Shown: positions 18,801 through 27,318 of the stretch, piece after piece
Position numbering within the stretch: the stretch's first letter is position 1
Layout: each line of letters begins with the position of its first letter
DNA from: Streptomyces sp. f51
Lineage (GTDB): Bacteria > Actinomycetota > Actinomycetes > Streptomycetales > Streptomycetaceae
Reading direction: 5' to 3'
Length of the DNA: 64,000 nucleotides
Assembly (NCBI RefSeq): GCF_037940415.1
Contig: NZ_CP149798.1
Coordinates: forward strand, 6,481,001 to 6,545,000
Position numbers and translations under genes: made by a program
Notes under the pieces: generated by a model
What the model was told of the DNA's origin: nothing
Database searches by the model: none
The model's input: only the letters and a program-made list of their open reading frames with translations

Positions 18801-21800
18801 GTGACACGGCCAGAGCTGTCGTAGGTGTAAGCGGTCTTCAGCGCGGGGCTGATGCGGGGGTCCCACTGCTCGCGCAGCCGTCCGCTGTCGTCATAGGCGT
18901 AGGAGGCGATGGTCTGCACGGTGGACAGCGAGGCCCCGGGCACGGTCGACCACAGCTTGATCGCCGAGACCTGGTCCTTGAAGTCGCCCAGCGCGGAGCC
19001 GGAAGCGGTGGTTGCGGTGGCGTAGACGAATTGCAGCACCCGGCAGCCCTTGACCGACGGGTCGGCCGCGCACGCCGACGCCGTGACGGCCGAGGTCGGG
19101 GCGATGAGCAGTTTGGGGCGGGAGGTCTTGTTCTCGCCCAGGGTGACCGCTTCGCTGACGGTGGTGGTCGTGGTGTTGGCCAGGCCGTCCAGGTAGGAGG
19201 TGGCAGCGTTCCACAGCGTGGTGCTGGCGCCCGCCGGAGTGAACGTCGTTACCTCACCCTCGGTGTTCTTCAGGGTGAAGGTTGTGCTGAAGTCGCCGGT
19301 GAGGGTGTAGTCCTCGGCACCGACCTCGGGTATCCAGCCGGTCTTCGCTGCGTTCTGGGTGAAGTTCAGGTTCGTGTCGTCGCCCGACGCGCCGATGCTC
19401 ACCGACGTCGCCGACGTCTTTTGCAGCACCGTCCACGGGGTGGAGGTCTGGTCGCCGGAGGCGCCGTAGAGCCATTCCTTTCCGAAGATCGGTGCCTGCC
19501 GGCCGGTGCCGGCCCCGGCCTGCGGCGAGCGGGAGGAGGCGGTTCGGTCGACGGACAGGGCGAAGGCGGAGGCGTCGTTGTCGGAGAGGGTGTAGTCGCC
19601 GGTCAGCAGGTTCAGCGAACCCGGTCCGACGTCCTCGCTCGCGGCTCCGTCGGCGGTGCGGTCGATGGTGGCGTTGACCGGGTCCGACGAGGCGGAGGCG
19701 CTGGAGGGGCCGGTGAAGTCGGCCCGGATCTGCACCGCTCCGTCCGGGTTGACGGTGGAGGTGGCGTTCCACGTCAGCTTCGGGGTCTTGCCGCTGGTCA
19801 GGGCCACCGGCCAGGCCGACAGCGGCTGGCCCGCGACCGTCACGTCACCCGCGGGGATGGTGGTCCAGGTGTCGGCCTCGCCGCGGCGCCAGGAGAAGGT
19901 GGCCTTGTCGTACTTCGAGCCGTCCGCCTCGGCGTTCAGCGGAAGCCGGGCAGCGCTGCGGGTGCCTTCGTCGGGGCTGGTCACACCGCCGGGGCCGACG
20001 TGGAAGGTGTAGGACAGGGCCTCGGACTTGTTGTCGGCCTTGTCGGTCGCCCGCACCTGGAGCGTGTTGGTGCCGGCCTTGGTGGGCTTGACGGTGATGC
20101 CGATCGGGGTGGTGCCGGAGGTGGGCACCTTCGTCCAGGTCGTTCCGTCCAGTGACCACTCGATGCCGTTCTGGTCGCCCGACGGGGGCGTCACCGTGAA
20201 CACGCCCGCTTGGCCGACACCCTTGACCCACGAGGCCGAGGGATAGTCGGTGGAGGTCACCGCGGTCGGTGCGGACGGGGCGGAGGTGTCGACGGTGAAC
20301 GTCGCGTACGCCGACCAGTCGTTGTTGTAGTGCAGCCCGTCGTAGGGGTTGGTGCGGAACTTGTAGGTCTTGCCGTTGGCGAGCAGACCCGAGGGCACCG
20401 TCACCGACGCGGGCTGCCCAGAGGGCACGAACGACGACACCAGATAGTTGCCGACCTGCGCGTTGGTGGTGGCGTCGTCGATCTCGAAGGTGCCGTCGAC
20501 CTTGTCGTTGTTGGCGTCGACGAAGGTGTCACTCAGCGTCGGCGTCGTGGTATTGACGTACCAGGCACCGGAGGCGTCCTGGAAGAACGGCGGCCCGGCC
20601 TGCTGGTCGGTGCCGGTCTTGGGCCGGTAGTTGTAGGTCACCGTCAGCTTCGGCGGATTCGACGCGGCGTTCGCCGAGTTGAACCGCTTCCACTGCGCGG
20701 TCGTCGTCTCACTCGGTGCACGCAGGCCCATGCCGGAGGTGGCGTTCTTCGCCGATGCCCACGTCTGCACCAGATTGGTGACATCCGCGTTCACCCAGCC
20801 GTCCGGCGCCGAGGTGCAGCCCGGGTTGCCCTTGGTCTCCGTCGACGTCGCCGAGGCGGTGGTCGGCCAGGTCGGCTGGGAGGTCCAGCGCGAGGCTGTG
20901 GAAGCCGTGGCAGTGCTGTAGACACCCCACGGGTAGGCCGCACAGTCGGTGTTGCCCGAGTGGAAGTTCCACAGGCTCAGCTTCGCGCTGGAGACCAGCG
21001 CGTCCGAGATCGGCTTGGTGTTCCAGGTGATGAAAGAACGGGCCGTGCGCGGCGTGCCGTCGCTGTTGGTCGTACCCGGGTTGCCCATGTCCAGTTCGAC
21101 GTCGGTGGACCAGTCGACCGTCTCGCCCTGCTGGACGTAGGTGTCGAAGACGTTGGACAGCGCCGAGGTCGAGGGGTCGACCGTGACCGGGTACTGCGTG
21201 TTGGGGTCGGAGAGGAACTTCGCGTCAGGGGTGAAGACGAGATTGATCGTCCCCTTGCCGCGGACGACCTTCACCTTCACCGGCGCCTGGTGCGTGTGCT
21301 CGCCGGACACCTTGTCCACCCGCGCGTCCCACATCACCGGGGCGGGCATGGTCGCCCGCTTCATGCCCTTCTTGTCCGTGAAGAGCAGGCTCCCGTCCTT
21401 CAGCTGGCGCACCTTCAGGCCCTTGGCCTTCAGCGGCAGCGTGTAGGAGTAGCCGTTTCCCGGATGGTCTTTGAGCACGACATACTGCTCGAAGCCAGTA
21501 CGTGTCGCCTCGACGACCACATCCGCGCCGGAGGCGGCACCCGCGTAGGTCGCACGGTTGCCCTTCAACTTCGGCTTGGGCAGATCACCCTTCCACCGCA
21601 AGGCAATCTGCTGGTCGCCCTCGCCCAGCGTCACCAGATCATGTACCGCCGACGCGGACCGCTTCACGGCGGCCGACGCGGCCTGGCCACCGCCCAGACG
21701 CAGGCCCCGCGGGTGGGCCTTGGGCTCCACCCGCCCCCCGACCGCCCGCAGATCCAGATCGACCGAGCGCCACTTGCCCGCATCCTTGAACCGCACCGGC

Positions 21801-22120
21801 CCGGCTGCCAACTCCGTCGTCAGCGAGCCATTGGGATTCACCCACGTTGTGGAGGTCTCCGTCCGCTCCGACAAGGCCTCGACCTTATTGCCGGACAACC
21901 GGGCCAGCACGCGCGCCGACGCCAGATCCGCGGCCGACGACGGGTAACGTTTCGCAGCCTTGCTCGCGACCTCCGGTCGTGCCTCGCCCACACTCCAGGC
22001 ATTCTCCGCGCCCGAAAGCACGGTCACCGCCATGGTGAGCGCCAGTGAACCGGCTATGCCCCGGCTCCGTGCAAACCCGGACAAGCCGGGTCTGTGCCTG
22101 GCCCACGCTCTCTTGCCCAT
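15875..22120 (-). CDS. Secreted RHS/YD-repeat polymorphic toxin, 2081 aa
   Basis: Very large exported protein. Residues 1 to about 42 carry a long signal peptide (basic start, GIAGSLALTMAVTVLSGAENAWS). About residues 300-500 resemble a DNRLRE-type beta domain (VDPSTSALSNVFDTYVQQG, WTSQPTWP, WVNADVTNLVQTWA). Ig-like repeats follow. From about residue 1000 on come many YD repeats (YDSAGRPT, YDALDRPSKT, YDNLGRTTAL), which build the RHS cocoon. The core ends with GVRLYNPATGRFLSVDPV near residue 1935 and DLNG near 1967. The last 114 residues are a separate Lys/Arg-rich tip with four cysteines and a GDHVHVDFYNKWGE motif, the likely toxin, possibly a nuclease; I cannot assign it to a family. ATG 22120 has AGGAGC 5-6 nt upstream. 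The tip DNA is low in GC. Confidence 0.9.
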   Translation of the reverse strand: MGKRAWARHRPGLSGFARSRGIAGSLALTMAVTVLSGAENAWSVGEARPEVASKAAKRYPSSAADLASARVLARLSGNKVEALSERTETSTTWVNPNGSLTTELAAGPVRFKDAGKWRSVDLDLRAVGGRVEPKAHPRGLRLGGGQAASAAVKRSASAVHDLVTLGEGDQQIALRWKGDLPKPKLKGNRATYAGAASGADVVVEATRTGFEQYVVLKDHPGNGYSYTLPLKAKGLKVRQLKDGSLLFTDKKGMKRATMPAPVMWDARVDKVSGEHTHQAPVKVKVVRGKGTINLVFTPDAKFLSDPNTQYPVTVDPSTSALSNVFDTYVQQGETVDWSTDVELDMGNPGTTNSDGTPRTARSFITWNTKPISDALVSSAKLSLWNFHSGNTDCAAYPWGVYSTATASTASRWTSQPTWPTTASATSTETKGNPGCTSAPDGWVNADVTNLVQTWASAKNATSGMGLRAPSETTTAQWKRFNSANAASNPPKLTVTYNYRPKTGTDQQAGPPFFQDASGAWYVNTTTPTLSDTFVDANNDKVDGTFEIDDATTNAQVGNYLVSSFVPSGQPASVTVPSGLLANGKTYKFRTNPYDGLHYNNDWSAYATFTVDTSAPSAPTAVTSTDYPSASWVKGVGQAGVFTVTPPSGDQNGIEWSLDGTTWTKVPTSGTTPIGITVKPTKAGTNTLQVRATDKADNKSEALSYTFHVGPGGVTSPDEGTRSAARLPLNAEADGSKYDKATFSWRRGEADTWTTIPAGDVTVAGQPLSAWPVALTSGKTPKLTWNATSTVNPDGAVQIRADFTGPSSASASSDPVNATIDRTADGAASEDVGPGSLNLLTGDYTLSDNDASAFALSVDRTASSRSPQAGAGTGRQAPIFGKEWLYGASGDQTSTPWTVLQKTSATSVSIGASGDDTNLNFTQNAAKTGWIPEVGAEDYTLTGDFSTTFTLKNTEGEVTTFTPAGASTTLWNAATSYLDGLANTTTTTVSEAVTLGENKTSRPKLLIAPTSAVTASACAADPSVKGCRVLQFVYATATTASGSALGDFKDQVSAIKLWSTVPGASLSTVQTIASYAYDDSGRLREQWDPRISPALKTAYTYDSSGRVTTLTPAGQLPWTFAYGQAGSNPAAGDGMLLKASRSTLTPGSASQTNGTAVTSIVYGVPLTGASAPEDLGASALASWAQTDSPSDATAVFPADQVPAGNDGSALTAGSYTRAGIHYLDASGREVNEATPGHHITVTEYDQFGNTIRSLTAGNRELALGTTANQKTELTGLGISSLVSAERAQLLSTTSVYNDTGTREVEEDGPVHQTVLGAKLLSGATTVAQAGSKVIARTQTLKEYDSGRPTDGTASVKDQITKQTTGAQLRAWPTLTADPRVVATGFDWAKGVATTSTQDPGGLALTTTTTYDDQGRVTKTQLPASTGTDAGATQTTYYSATGTGTCNGRPEWADLVCQTAPVGVITGGGTNPAQLPTKTTEYTVDGQVAKLTETANGTTRTTANGYDSAGRPTTVTITGGLGSAVPATTTGYDAATGLAITQTSTAGGTISKTFDQLGRQMTYTDADAATTTTEYDALDRPSKTTDTVPSTTTYTYDTAIDPRGLTTSVTDSVAGTFTARYDADGDVATQTLPGGYTQSDEQDTTGSPTARSYTRTSDGTVLAADTVSENTHSQIVAHGGTPGVTASQAYTYDKTGRLTQVQDTGADAVCTTRTYTFDKNSNRKTLATVAADTGLDCTTTGATTTSSTYDSADRIVDTGYSYDNLGRTTALPGTTLAYYNSDLVQQQTAGTQRQTWTLDSDLRFRGWTTETNASGTWTQTAARTNHYDSDSDSPRWITEDTSGNLTRNIDGPAGDLAATSTKTGATVLQLANLHGDITLQLPLDTAVAPTVLDSDEYGNPRAGQQPTRYGWLGAKARSSETLTGLTLMGVRLYNPATGRFLSVDPVAGGNANAYEYCTADPVNCFDLNGQWGWRRIYHRSTRFYCDWIDWCKSYSGAAAGAYFRKTKKNKTNSGGNYKTREEAERRARAAAKSGGRCRYRGVCGAGDHVHVDFYNKWGEIMHTKHYRWTTKNVIKGIIKGFKP

Positions 22121-22594
22121 TCAAGCTCCTACATCCACGGAAACCCCATAGATCAACAGGGCAGCCGCAAAACTAGCCGAGCCTAAAAGGGGTGAAAATG
22201 CCCACCGTGACACCAAGATCACTTTGCCTAAAACTTTACGGGTAAAGTATCTCTAAAATGAAATACGAAAAGGTGGCAAAGCGTCGCCGATGCATTCGAT
22301 CAAGCCACGTGTGGGATGAATCCGGCCATCGATACCTGTGAGGTTGGTTGTGAGGCAGGTCTGTATTCCTTTTTGCGTTGACGCTTTACTGGTTCGGCTG
22401 GGGATGGGCGTTGTGGGGCCGGTAGGGGATTCTTTATCCCCTCTTGGTCCGGGCTGTATATCCTGTGTTCATTTCGGTGTGCAATGACTCTCCATGTTTC
22501 CCGTTACTCTGATGGCCGATAACCGCGGCACACACCGGTTGAGGAGATCTCCCGGCGTGCGATGCCGTCAGGCGTGGAGGGGCGTCCGGACGAT
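22121..22594. other. AT-rich divergent promoter region (474 nt)
   Basis: Gap between the RHS gene and the plus-strand amidase gene. G+C falls to 42% in 22201-22260 (direct count), far under the surrounding 70%. It holds the 16-bp palindrome at 22233-22248 and must contain two divergent promoters. No ORF with a credible ribosome site was found. Low GC on both sides of the RHS gene suggests acquired DNA. Confidence 0.6.
22233..22248. promoter_or_regulatory. Palindrome upstream of RHS gene
   Basis: ACTTTAC-GG-GTAAAGT, seven perfect pairs with a 2-nt centre, in the AT-rich gap about 115 nt ahead of the RHS start codon. An incomplete ACTTTGCC copy precedes it. Operator-like; the binding protein is unknown. 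Confidence 0.5.
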
Positions 22595-24832
22595 ATGAGT
22601 AGACGAAGAGTGTGGGTTGTTGTCGCCGTCATGACAGCGGGGGTGAGCGGCGTCGCTGTCTTGCAGGGCCTCTCAGGAGGGTCCGGGAGGGACGACGTCG
22701 GCGAGGACAAGCCCGTCACGGGGCCGGTGCGGGCTCAGGTGCGCTCTGTTGCCCTGCCGGTCGACGGCGACCGCGCCGAGATATCCCGGCGCGACACGCG
22801 GCCGTTCAGTCTGGTGGGCCTGTCCTGGACGAAGCCGACGGCCGATCTGCCGGGTTCCGTCGAGGTCCGCGCCCGCAGCACCGGCAGCGGTGACTGGGGA
22901 TCGTGGAAGTCGCTGGACGTCGGCGGTCACGGTGCCGCCGCCGAGGAGAGCCGACGTGGCGCCACCGAACCGGCCTGGGTGGGCTCGTCGGACGGCGTAC
23001 AGGTGCGCGTCGACGGACGGGGCTCGGTACTTCCGGCAGGGCTTCGGCTGGAGATGGTCGATCCGGGTAAGGGCACCGCTGCCGTCAGCCCCGACCCCGT
23101 GGCGTACGCCGTCGACGCGGAGCCCAGTGACGAGGTCACCGCGACCGCGTCCGACGAGGTGAGCACGCCACCGGAGCAAGACGAATCCACGTCCCCGACG
23201 CCGGTGGACGATTCCGCGTCGCCTTCGCCCGGCGAGAGTGTGTCGAGCAGCGCCCCGGCTGCAACGGACACGCCCAGCGCATCGGTCAGCGCTTCACCGA
23301 CCGCGACAGTGCCGCCGGCACCGGCGTCCACGGCCCCGCGGCCCGTCATCGTGACCCGGGCCCAGTGGGGAGCCGATGAGTCGCTGAACGACGAAGCGCC
23401 CGGCTACGGCACGGAGGTCAAGGTTGTTTTCGTCCACCACACCGTGGACGCCAATACCTACACCTGCGCCGATTCGGCCGCTCTGGTCCGCGCCATCCGG
23501 GCCTATCACATGGAGAGCAACGGGTGGAAGGACATCGGCTACAACTTCCTGGTGGACAAGTGCGGCACCATTTTCGAGGGTCGCAAGGGCGGCGTGGACC
23601 AGCCGGTGATCGGGGCCCACAACCCGGGTTTCAACACCAACTCCGCCGGCATCGCCGTCCTCGGCGAGTACTCCTCCATCGACGCTTCCGCTGCCGCCAA
23701 AGCCTCGGTCGCGCAGATCGCCGCGTGGAAACTCGGCCAGTACAAGTACGACCCGACGGGCCAGGTCGACCTGACGGCCGGTATGGACAACGGCAAGTTC
23801 AAGCTCGGTCAGACCGCGTCGTTCTACCGCATCTCGGGTCACCGTGACGGCTACTCCACCGAGTGCCCCGGCAACAAGCTGTACGCCTCCATACCCGAGA
23901 TCCGTGCCCTGGCCGGCGGCCCCGTCACCGGACTCATCCTCAAGCCCTTCACCGGTGCGGGCTTGTCCGGCACCACGGAGTACACCAAGGGCCCGCTCAC
24001 GGTGAACTGGACGACCTCGACGCCGTCGGCCTTCATCCGGCGCTTCGACGTGCTCGTGGACGGGAAGGTCGCCACCACGGGCGGCCCGACAGCGACGTCG
24101 GCCCCGCTGACCCTCACCCGGGGCAGTCACACCCTGGCTGTGCGCGTCACCCACATCTCGGGGAAGACGACGATGACGCCCGACACCACCGTCGTCGCCG
24201 AGACCACCCCGCCGACCTTCTCCACCAAGCCGTCGCTGTCGCTGCGTACCGGAACCGTCGACACCACCGCCGTCCCCGTGACGCTGACGTGGAAGGCGGC
24301 CGACAACGGCGCCCTGAAGGAGGTCCGCCTCACCAAGCCGTCCGCGCACACCTACGGGCCGACCGTCACGAGCGCCGCGCTGACCGCGAACTCCGGTACG
24401 GCCGGCACCTGGTCGACGACCGCCTACGACTTCGCCGGAAACTCCGCTTCCGCCTCCCTGACCGCCACCCCGGCGATCCTCCAGGAAACGGCCGCGACCC
24501 GGACCGGTACCTGGACGACGAAGACGTCCAGCAGCTACCTGGGCGGCAAGTCCTACAGCAGCACCGCCAAGAACGCCGCACTCACCTGGACCTTCACCGG
24601 CCGCTCGGTCGCATGGGTGGTCTCCCGCGCCGTCGGCTCCGGTCAGGCGGACATCTACGTCGACGGCGTCAAAACCACCACGGTGGACTTGAAGTCGACC
24701 GCCACCGCCTACCGCGCCGTGCAGTGGACGAAGACGTGGTCCGCGAGCGGCACTCACACGGTCAAGATCGTGGTGGTGGGCACCTCGGGGCGTCCGACCG
24801 TTACCACCGACGGACTGGTCTACCTCGGATAG
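22595..24832 (+). CDS. Secreted PGRP-domain N-acetylmuramoyl-L-alanine amidase
   Basis: 745-aa exported peptidoglycan hydrolase. Residues 1-30 form a signal or anchor (MSRRRVWVVVAVMTAGVSG). A Ser/Thr/Pro linker near residues 190-245 leads to the PGRP/amidase_2 domain (about 250-445): ITRAQWGADES-like start, VVFVHHTVDANTYTC (zinc His), YNFLVDKCGTIFEGRKGG, IGAHNPGFNTNSAGIAVLG, and SGHRDGYSTECPG (second zinc His plus Cys). Ig-like modules follow to the end (VTLTWKAADNGALKEV; WTFTGRSVAWVVSR). ATG 22595 is preferred (GGAGGGG 12 nt upstream); ATG 22562 in frame, after GAGGAG, is an alternative. It could remodel the wall or help release the divergent RHS protein; the latter is speculation. Confidence 0.87.
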   Translation: MSRRRVWVVVAVMTAGVSGVAVLQGLSGGSGRDDVGEDKPVTGPVRAQVRSVALPVDGDRAEISRRDTRPFSLVGLSWTKPTADLPGSVEVRARSTGSGDWGSWKSLDVGGHGAAAEESRRGATEPAWVGSSDGVQVRVDGRGSVLPAGLRLEMVDPGKGTAAVSPDPVAYAVDAEPSDEVTATASDEVSTPPEQDESTSPTPVDDSASPSPGESVSSSAPAATDTPSASVSASPTATVPPAPASTAPRPVIVTRAQWGADESLNDEAPGYGTEVKVVFVHHTVDANTYTCADSAALVRAIRAYHMESNGWKDIGYNFLVDKCGTIFEGRKGGVDQPVIGAHNPGFNTNSAGIAVLGEYSSIDASAAAKASVAQIAAWKLGQYKYDPTGQVDLTAGMDNGKFKLGQTASFYRISGHRDGYSTECPGNKLYASIPEIRALAGGPVTGLILKPFTGAGLSGTTEYTKGPLTVNWTTSTPSAFIRRFDVLVDGKVATTGGPTATSAPLTLTRGSHTLAVRVTHISGKTTMTPDTTVVAETTPPTFSTKPSLSLRTGTVDTTAVPVTLTWKAADNGALKEVRLTKPSAHTYGPTVTSAALTANSGTAGTWSTTAYDFAGNSASASLTATPAILQETAATRTGTWTTKTSSSYLGGKSYSSTAKNAALTWTFTGRSVAWVVSRAVGSGQADIYVDGVKTTTVDLKSTATAYRAVQWTKTWSASGTHTVKIVVVGTSGRPTVTTDGLVYLG

Positions 24833-24848
24833 TTCTCGCCTTCCCCTG

Positions 24849-24877
24849 GCCGGGCGGCGCCTCGCGCGCCGCCCGGC
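24849..24877. terminator. Terminator after amidase gene
   Basis: Perfect 12-bp stem GCCGGGCGGCGC / GCGCCGCCCGGC with a 5-nt loop, 16 nt beyond the amidase stop. Confidence 0.75.
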
Positions 24878-25017
24878 AGCCCGTGCACGGCCACGGCTGG
24901 TCGGCGCGAGGGGTGCCGGGACGAGGGCCGACGGCGTTTGCGGAAGTTTCTGCAACCCCTTGCCGTGATCGTCGAGGGACTGGTTCACTCGACTGCCCGC
25001 GTTCGAGAGGGAGAGTC

Positions 25018-25950
25018 ATGAGCCGCGACATCGATGTCCTCGTCCTGGGTGGTGCGGGTGTGGACACCATCGTCCATGTCCCCGAACTGCCGTTGCCCTA
25101 CGCCGACAGCTACATGATCCGTCCGGGCATCGAGACCCGCGCCGGACAGACCGGTGACTTCGTCGCCCTCGGACTGCACTCCCTCGGGCTGCGCACCCAC
25201 CACCTGGACCTGCTCGGCGACGACCCCGAGGGCGAGCTCGTACGGGCCCTGCACCGCGACCGGGGCATCCCGTTCACCGCCGTCCCCCAGCCCGCGGGCA
25301 CCAAGCGCGCGGTCAACCTGGTCGGCCCCGACGGACGCAGGCTGTCCCTGTACGACGACACCCGCGCGCGCGAGACGGACCGGCTGCCCGAGGACGCGGT
25401 ACGGGAACTGGCCGCGTCGAGCCGCCACGCCCATGTGTCGATCACCTACCCGTGCTCCTTCGCCCTGCCGGTCCTGCGGGAGGCCGGGGTGACCATCTCG
25501 ACCGACCTGCACGACTGGGACGGCGAGAACCCGTACCACGAGCCGTTCGCCTACACCGCCGACCTCGTGTTCGTCTCGGCCACGGCCCTCACCGACCCCG
25601 AGCGCACCATGCGGCGGATCGTGGAGCGCGGCCGGGCCGAGGTGGTCGTCGCCACCGCCGGCGCCGAGGGCGCGTACATGCTGGCCGACGACGAGGTGAC
25701 CCACGTCCCCGTCGTCCCGCCGCGCACCCCGGTCGTCGACTCGAACGGCGCCGGGGACTCCTTCGCCGCGGGCTTCCTCTACGGCCGCCTGACCGGCCAA
25801 CCGCTCGCCCGCTGCGCCTTGTTCGGCGCGATCGCCGGCGCCTACGCCTGCACGGTCCCCGCGACCCGCGCCGACGCCGTCAGCCGCGCGGAACTCCTCG
25901 ACCAGGCGGCCGAGTCGGACGCCCAGGCGGCGCATCCCGCACTCTCCTGA
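25018..25950 (+). CDS. PfkB family carbohydrate kinase
   Basis: 310-aa sugar or nucleoside kinase of the ribokinase/PfkB family. N-terminal DVLVLGGAGVDTIVHVPELP, substrate-side IETRAGQTGDFVALGLHSLGL (the usual GG is replaced by GQTGDF), and the C-terminal signature VVDSNGAGDSFAAGFLYG, in which Asp of GAGDSF is the catalytic base. Substrate unknown. ATG 25018 is preceded by GAGGGAGAG at close spacing. A GNAT gene follows 94 nt later; no pathway partner is nearby. Confidence 0.88.
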   Translation: MSRDIDVLVLGGAGVDTIVHVPELPLPYADSYMIRPGIETRAGQTGDFVALGLHSLGLRTHHLDLLGDDPEGELVRALHRDRGIPFTAVPQPAGTKRAVNLVGPDGRRLSLYDDTRARETDRLPEDAVRELAASSRHAHVSITYPCSFALPVLREAGVTISTDLHDWDGENPYHEPFAYTADLVFVSATALTDPERTMRRIVERGRAEVVVATAGAEGAYMLADDEVTHVPVVPPRTPVVDSNGAGDSFAAGFLYGRLTGQPLARCALFGAIAGAYACTVPATRADAVSRAELLDQAAESDAQAAHPALS

Positions 25951-26044
25951 CGGAGCCCGTCCCGGCGGACGCGCCGGGTCCCGGCCCCGGAACCGCTCCG
26001 GGCGAGGACGGTTCAACGCGATCCGGCCCGGACAGGGACTCGGC

Positions 26045-26755
26045 ATGTCTGCGCACGCGCCCTCCTCGGACGAGGATCCCGACCTCGGATTTCTGTGGCT
26101 CGACCTCTCGCGCCCCGAGGACGCGGTCGTCTTCGCGGCCTGGCGGCAGGAATGGCTCGGCCTCCTGAGCGTCTCGTACGGCCGGCTCAACCATCGCGAC
26201 GAGCTCCACCTGGCCCGGGTCCACGGAGAGGGATGCCGTCTCCTGCTCGCCGTCGAAGGCGAAGGAGACAGGGCCCGTCTCGTCGGCTGTTCCTACGTCA
26301 GGGAGGACGGCAGACGGTCGGCCACGGCCGTCGACCCCCGGCACCGAGGCCGTGGCCTGGGCCATTCCCTCGTGCGGGAGACGGTGAGGCGGTTCCCCTA
26401 CCAGTTCAGCGAGGTCCGCCCCGCCAACGCGGCGCAGCGCAGGATTCTGGAGAAGAACGGATTCGCCCGCGTCGCCGACCCGGCGGCGGTGAGGCGAATA
26501 CTCGGGCCGCTGCTGAGCGGACTGATCGATCCGTCCTCGGTGCGCGAGAGCGACGGGAGCTATGTGCGCAGCAGCCAGGACGCCGCGAGGAAGGGCCGGT
26601 ACGTCCTGTACGAGAGACGTCCGGCCTCCGCCGCTCGGTCGCCGCGGCCTCCGCCGCTCAGTCCTTGCGCTTCAGACCGTACGGGCTGGAGACGATCCCC
26701 AGGGCGTCCACCGTGTCGGGCGTGCCAGCGTCCGGTGTGCGGTCCCAGTACATGA
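26045..26755 (+). CDS. GNAT family N-acetyltransferase with odd C-terminus
   Basis: 236-aa GNAT. The acetyl-CoA loop is AVDPRHRGRGLGHSLVRETV (R-x-x-G-x-G/A type) and is followed by RPANAAQRRILEKNGFARV. Substrate unknown. The last roughly 40 residues (Pro/Arg/Cys-rich) are antisense to the end of the convergent gene, with 98 nt of overlap; they look like read-through past a lost stop codon rather than a folded part. The start ATG 26045 follows CAGGGAC. Confidence 0.75.
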   Translation: MSAHAPSSDEDPDLGFLWLDLSRPEDAVVFAAWRQEWLGLLSVSYGRLNHRDELHLARVHGEGCRLLLAVEGEGDRARLVGCSYVREDGRRSATAVDPRHRGRGLGHSLVRETVRRFPYQFSEVRPANAAQRRILEKNGFARVADPAAVRRILGPLLSGLIDPSSVRESDGSYVRSSQDAARKGRYVLYERRPASAARSPRPPPLSPCASDRTGWRRSPGRPPCRACQRPVCGPST

Positions 26756-27140
26756 CCCGCCCCGCCAGCAGGACCGGCCGCGCCGACGCGACCCAGCGCA
26801 GCACCACGACACCCCCGCGGTAGTGGGCCGAGTCGTCGTTGAACGTGGCGGTGAGCTGTTCCGACTGCCAGCGGCCCTTGAACGTCATCTTCCTGTTGAT
26901 CGGCCGCCCGCTGCGGCTGACGGTTCGCGTCAGGTGCATGCGCACATGACGCCCCCTCTGCTTGATGATCATCTCGCCCATCGCGGGCCCGGTGCAGTCG
27001 GCGACGTCGAAGGTCTCCCAGCGCCCGGATATGGCGGGCTCCCCACGGCCGTAGAAGACGTAGACGGCGGGCACGAGAACGTACTTCCAGATGACCCCGA
27101 GGCCGGCGACGATCAGGCCCCCGATGATGTTCTCCAGCAC
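26658..27140 (-). CDS. Membrane-anchored beta-rich protein, possibly Cap15-like
   Basis: 160-aa protein of uncertain function. One or two membrane segments lie at the N-terminus (IIGGLIVAGLGVIWKYVLVPAVYVF), followed by a beta-rich domain: ISGRWETF, MGEMIIKQRGRHVRMHLTRTV, GRWQSEQLTATF, YRGGVVVLRW, LLAGRVMYWD. The layout of N-terminal membrane helices plus a small barrel with a G-x-W opening strand resembles the SMODS-associated 2TM beta-rich effector (Cap15) of CBASS, but no CD-NTase gene is adjacent. GTG 27140 is chosen so that the membrane segment begins at once; GTG 27170 is possible. Its 3' end overlaps the convergent GNAT gene. Confidence 0.6.
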   Translation of the reverse strand: MLENIIGGLIVAGLGVIWKYVLVPAVYVFYGRGEPAISGRWETFDVADCTGPAMGEMIIKQRGRHVRMHLTRTVSRSGRPINRKMTFKGRWQSEQLTATFNDDSAHYRGGVVVLRWVASARPVLLAGRVMYWDRTPDAGTPDTVDALGIVSSPYGLKRKD

Positions 27141-27318
27141 GGCAGCGACCCTAGGGAGCCCCGGCGGCACACGGCAAGGGGGCGACCCGGTGCGAATCCC
27201 GGGCCACCCCTTCCCCGGGTCCGGCCCGGATCCGGAATCCGGCCGTACCCGGACCGCGACATCCGGCCCTGCCCGGGCCGCGTGCCTCAGCCCGGGAGCG
27301 GTACCCGGGCGGCGTGCC

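Noticed and set aside
18410-22048. Long plus-strand frames opposite the RHS gene
   Set aside because: They mirror the third-position GC bias of the real minus-strand gene, are rich in Gly/Arg and show no domain; antisense shadows.
22515-22522. GCCGATAA, identical to the sigma-WhiG -10 element, upstream of the amidase gene
   Set aside because: No TAAA is found 15-16 nt upstream (the sequence there is GTTT), so the promoter would lack its -35 half.
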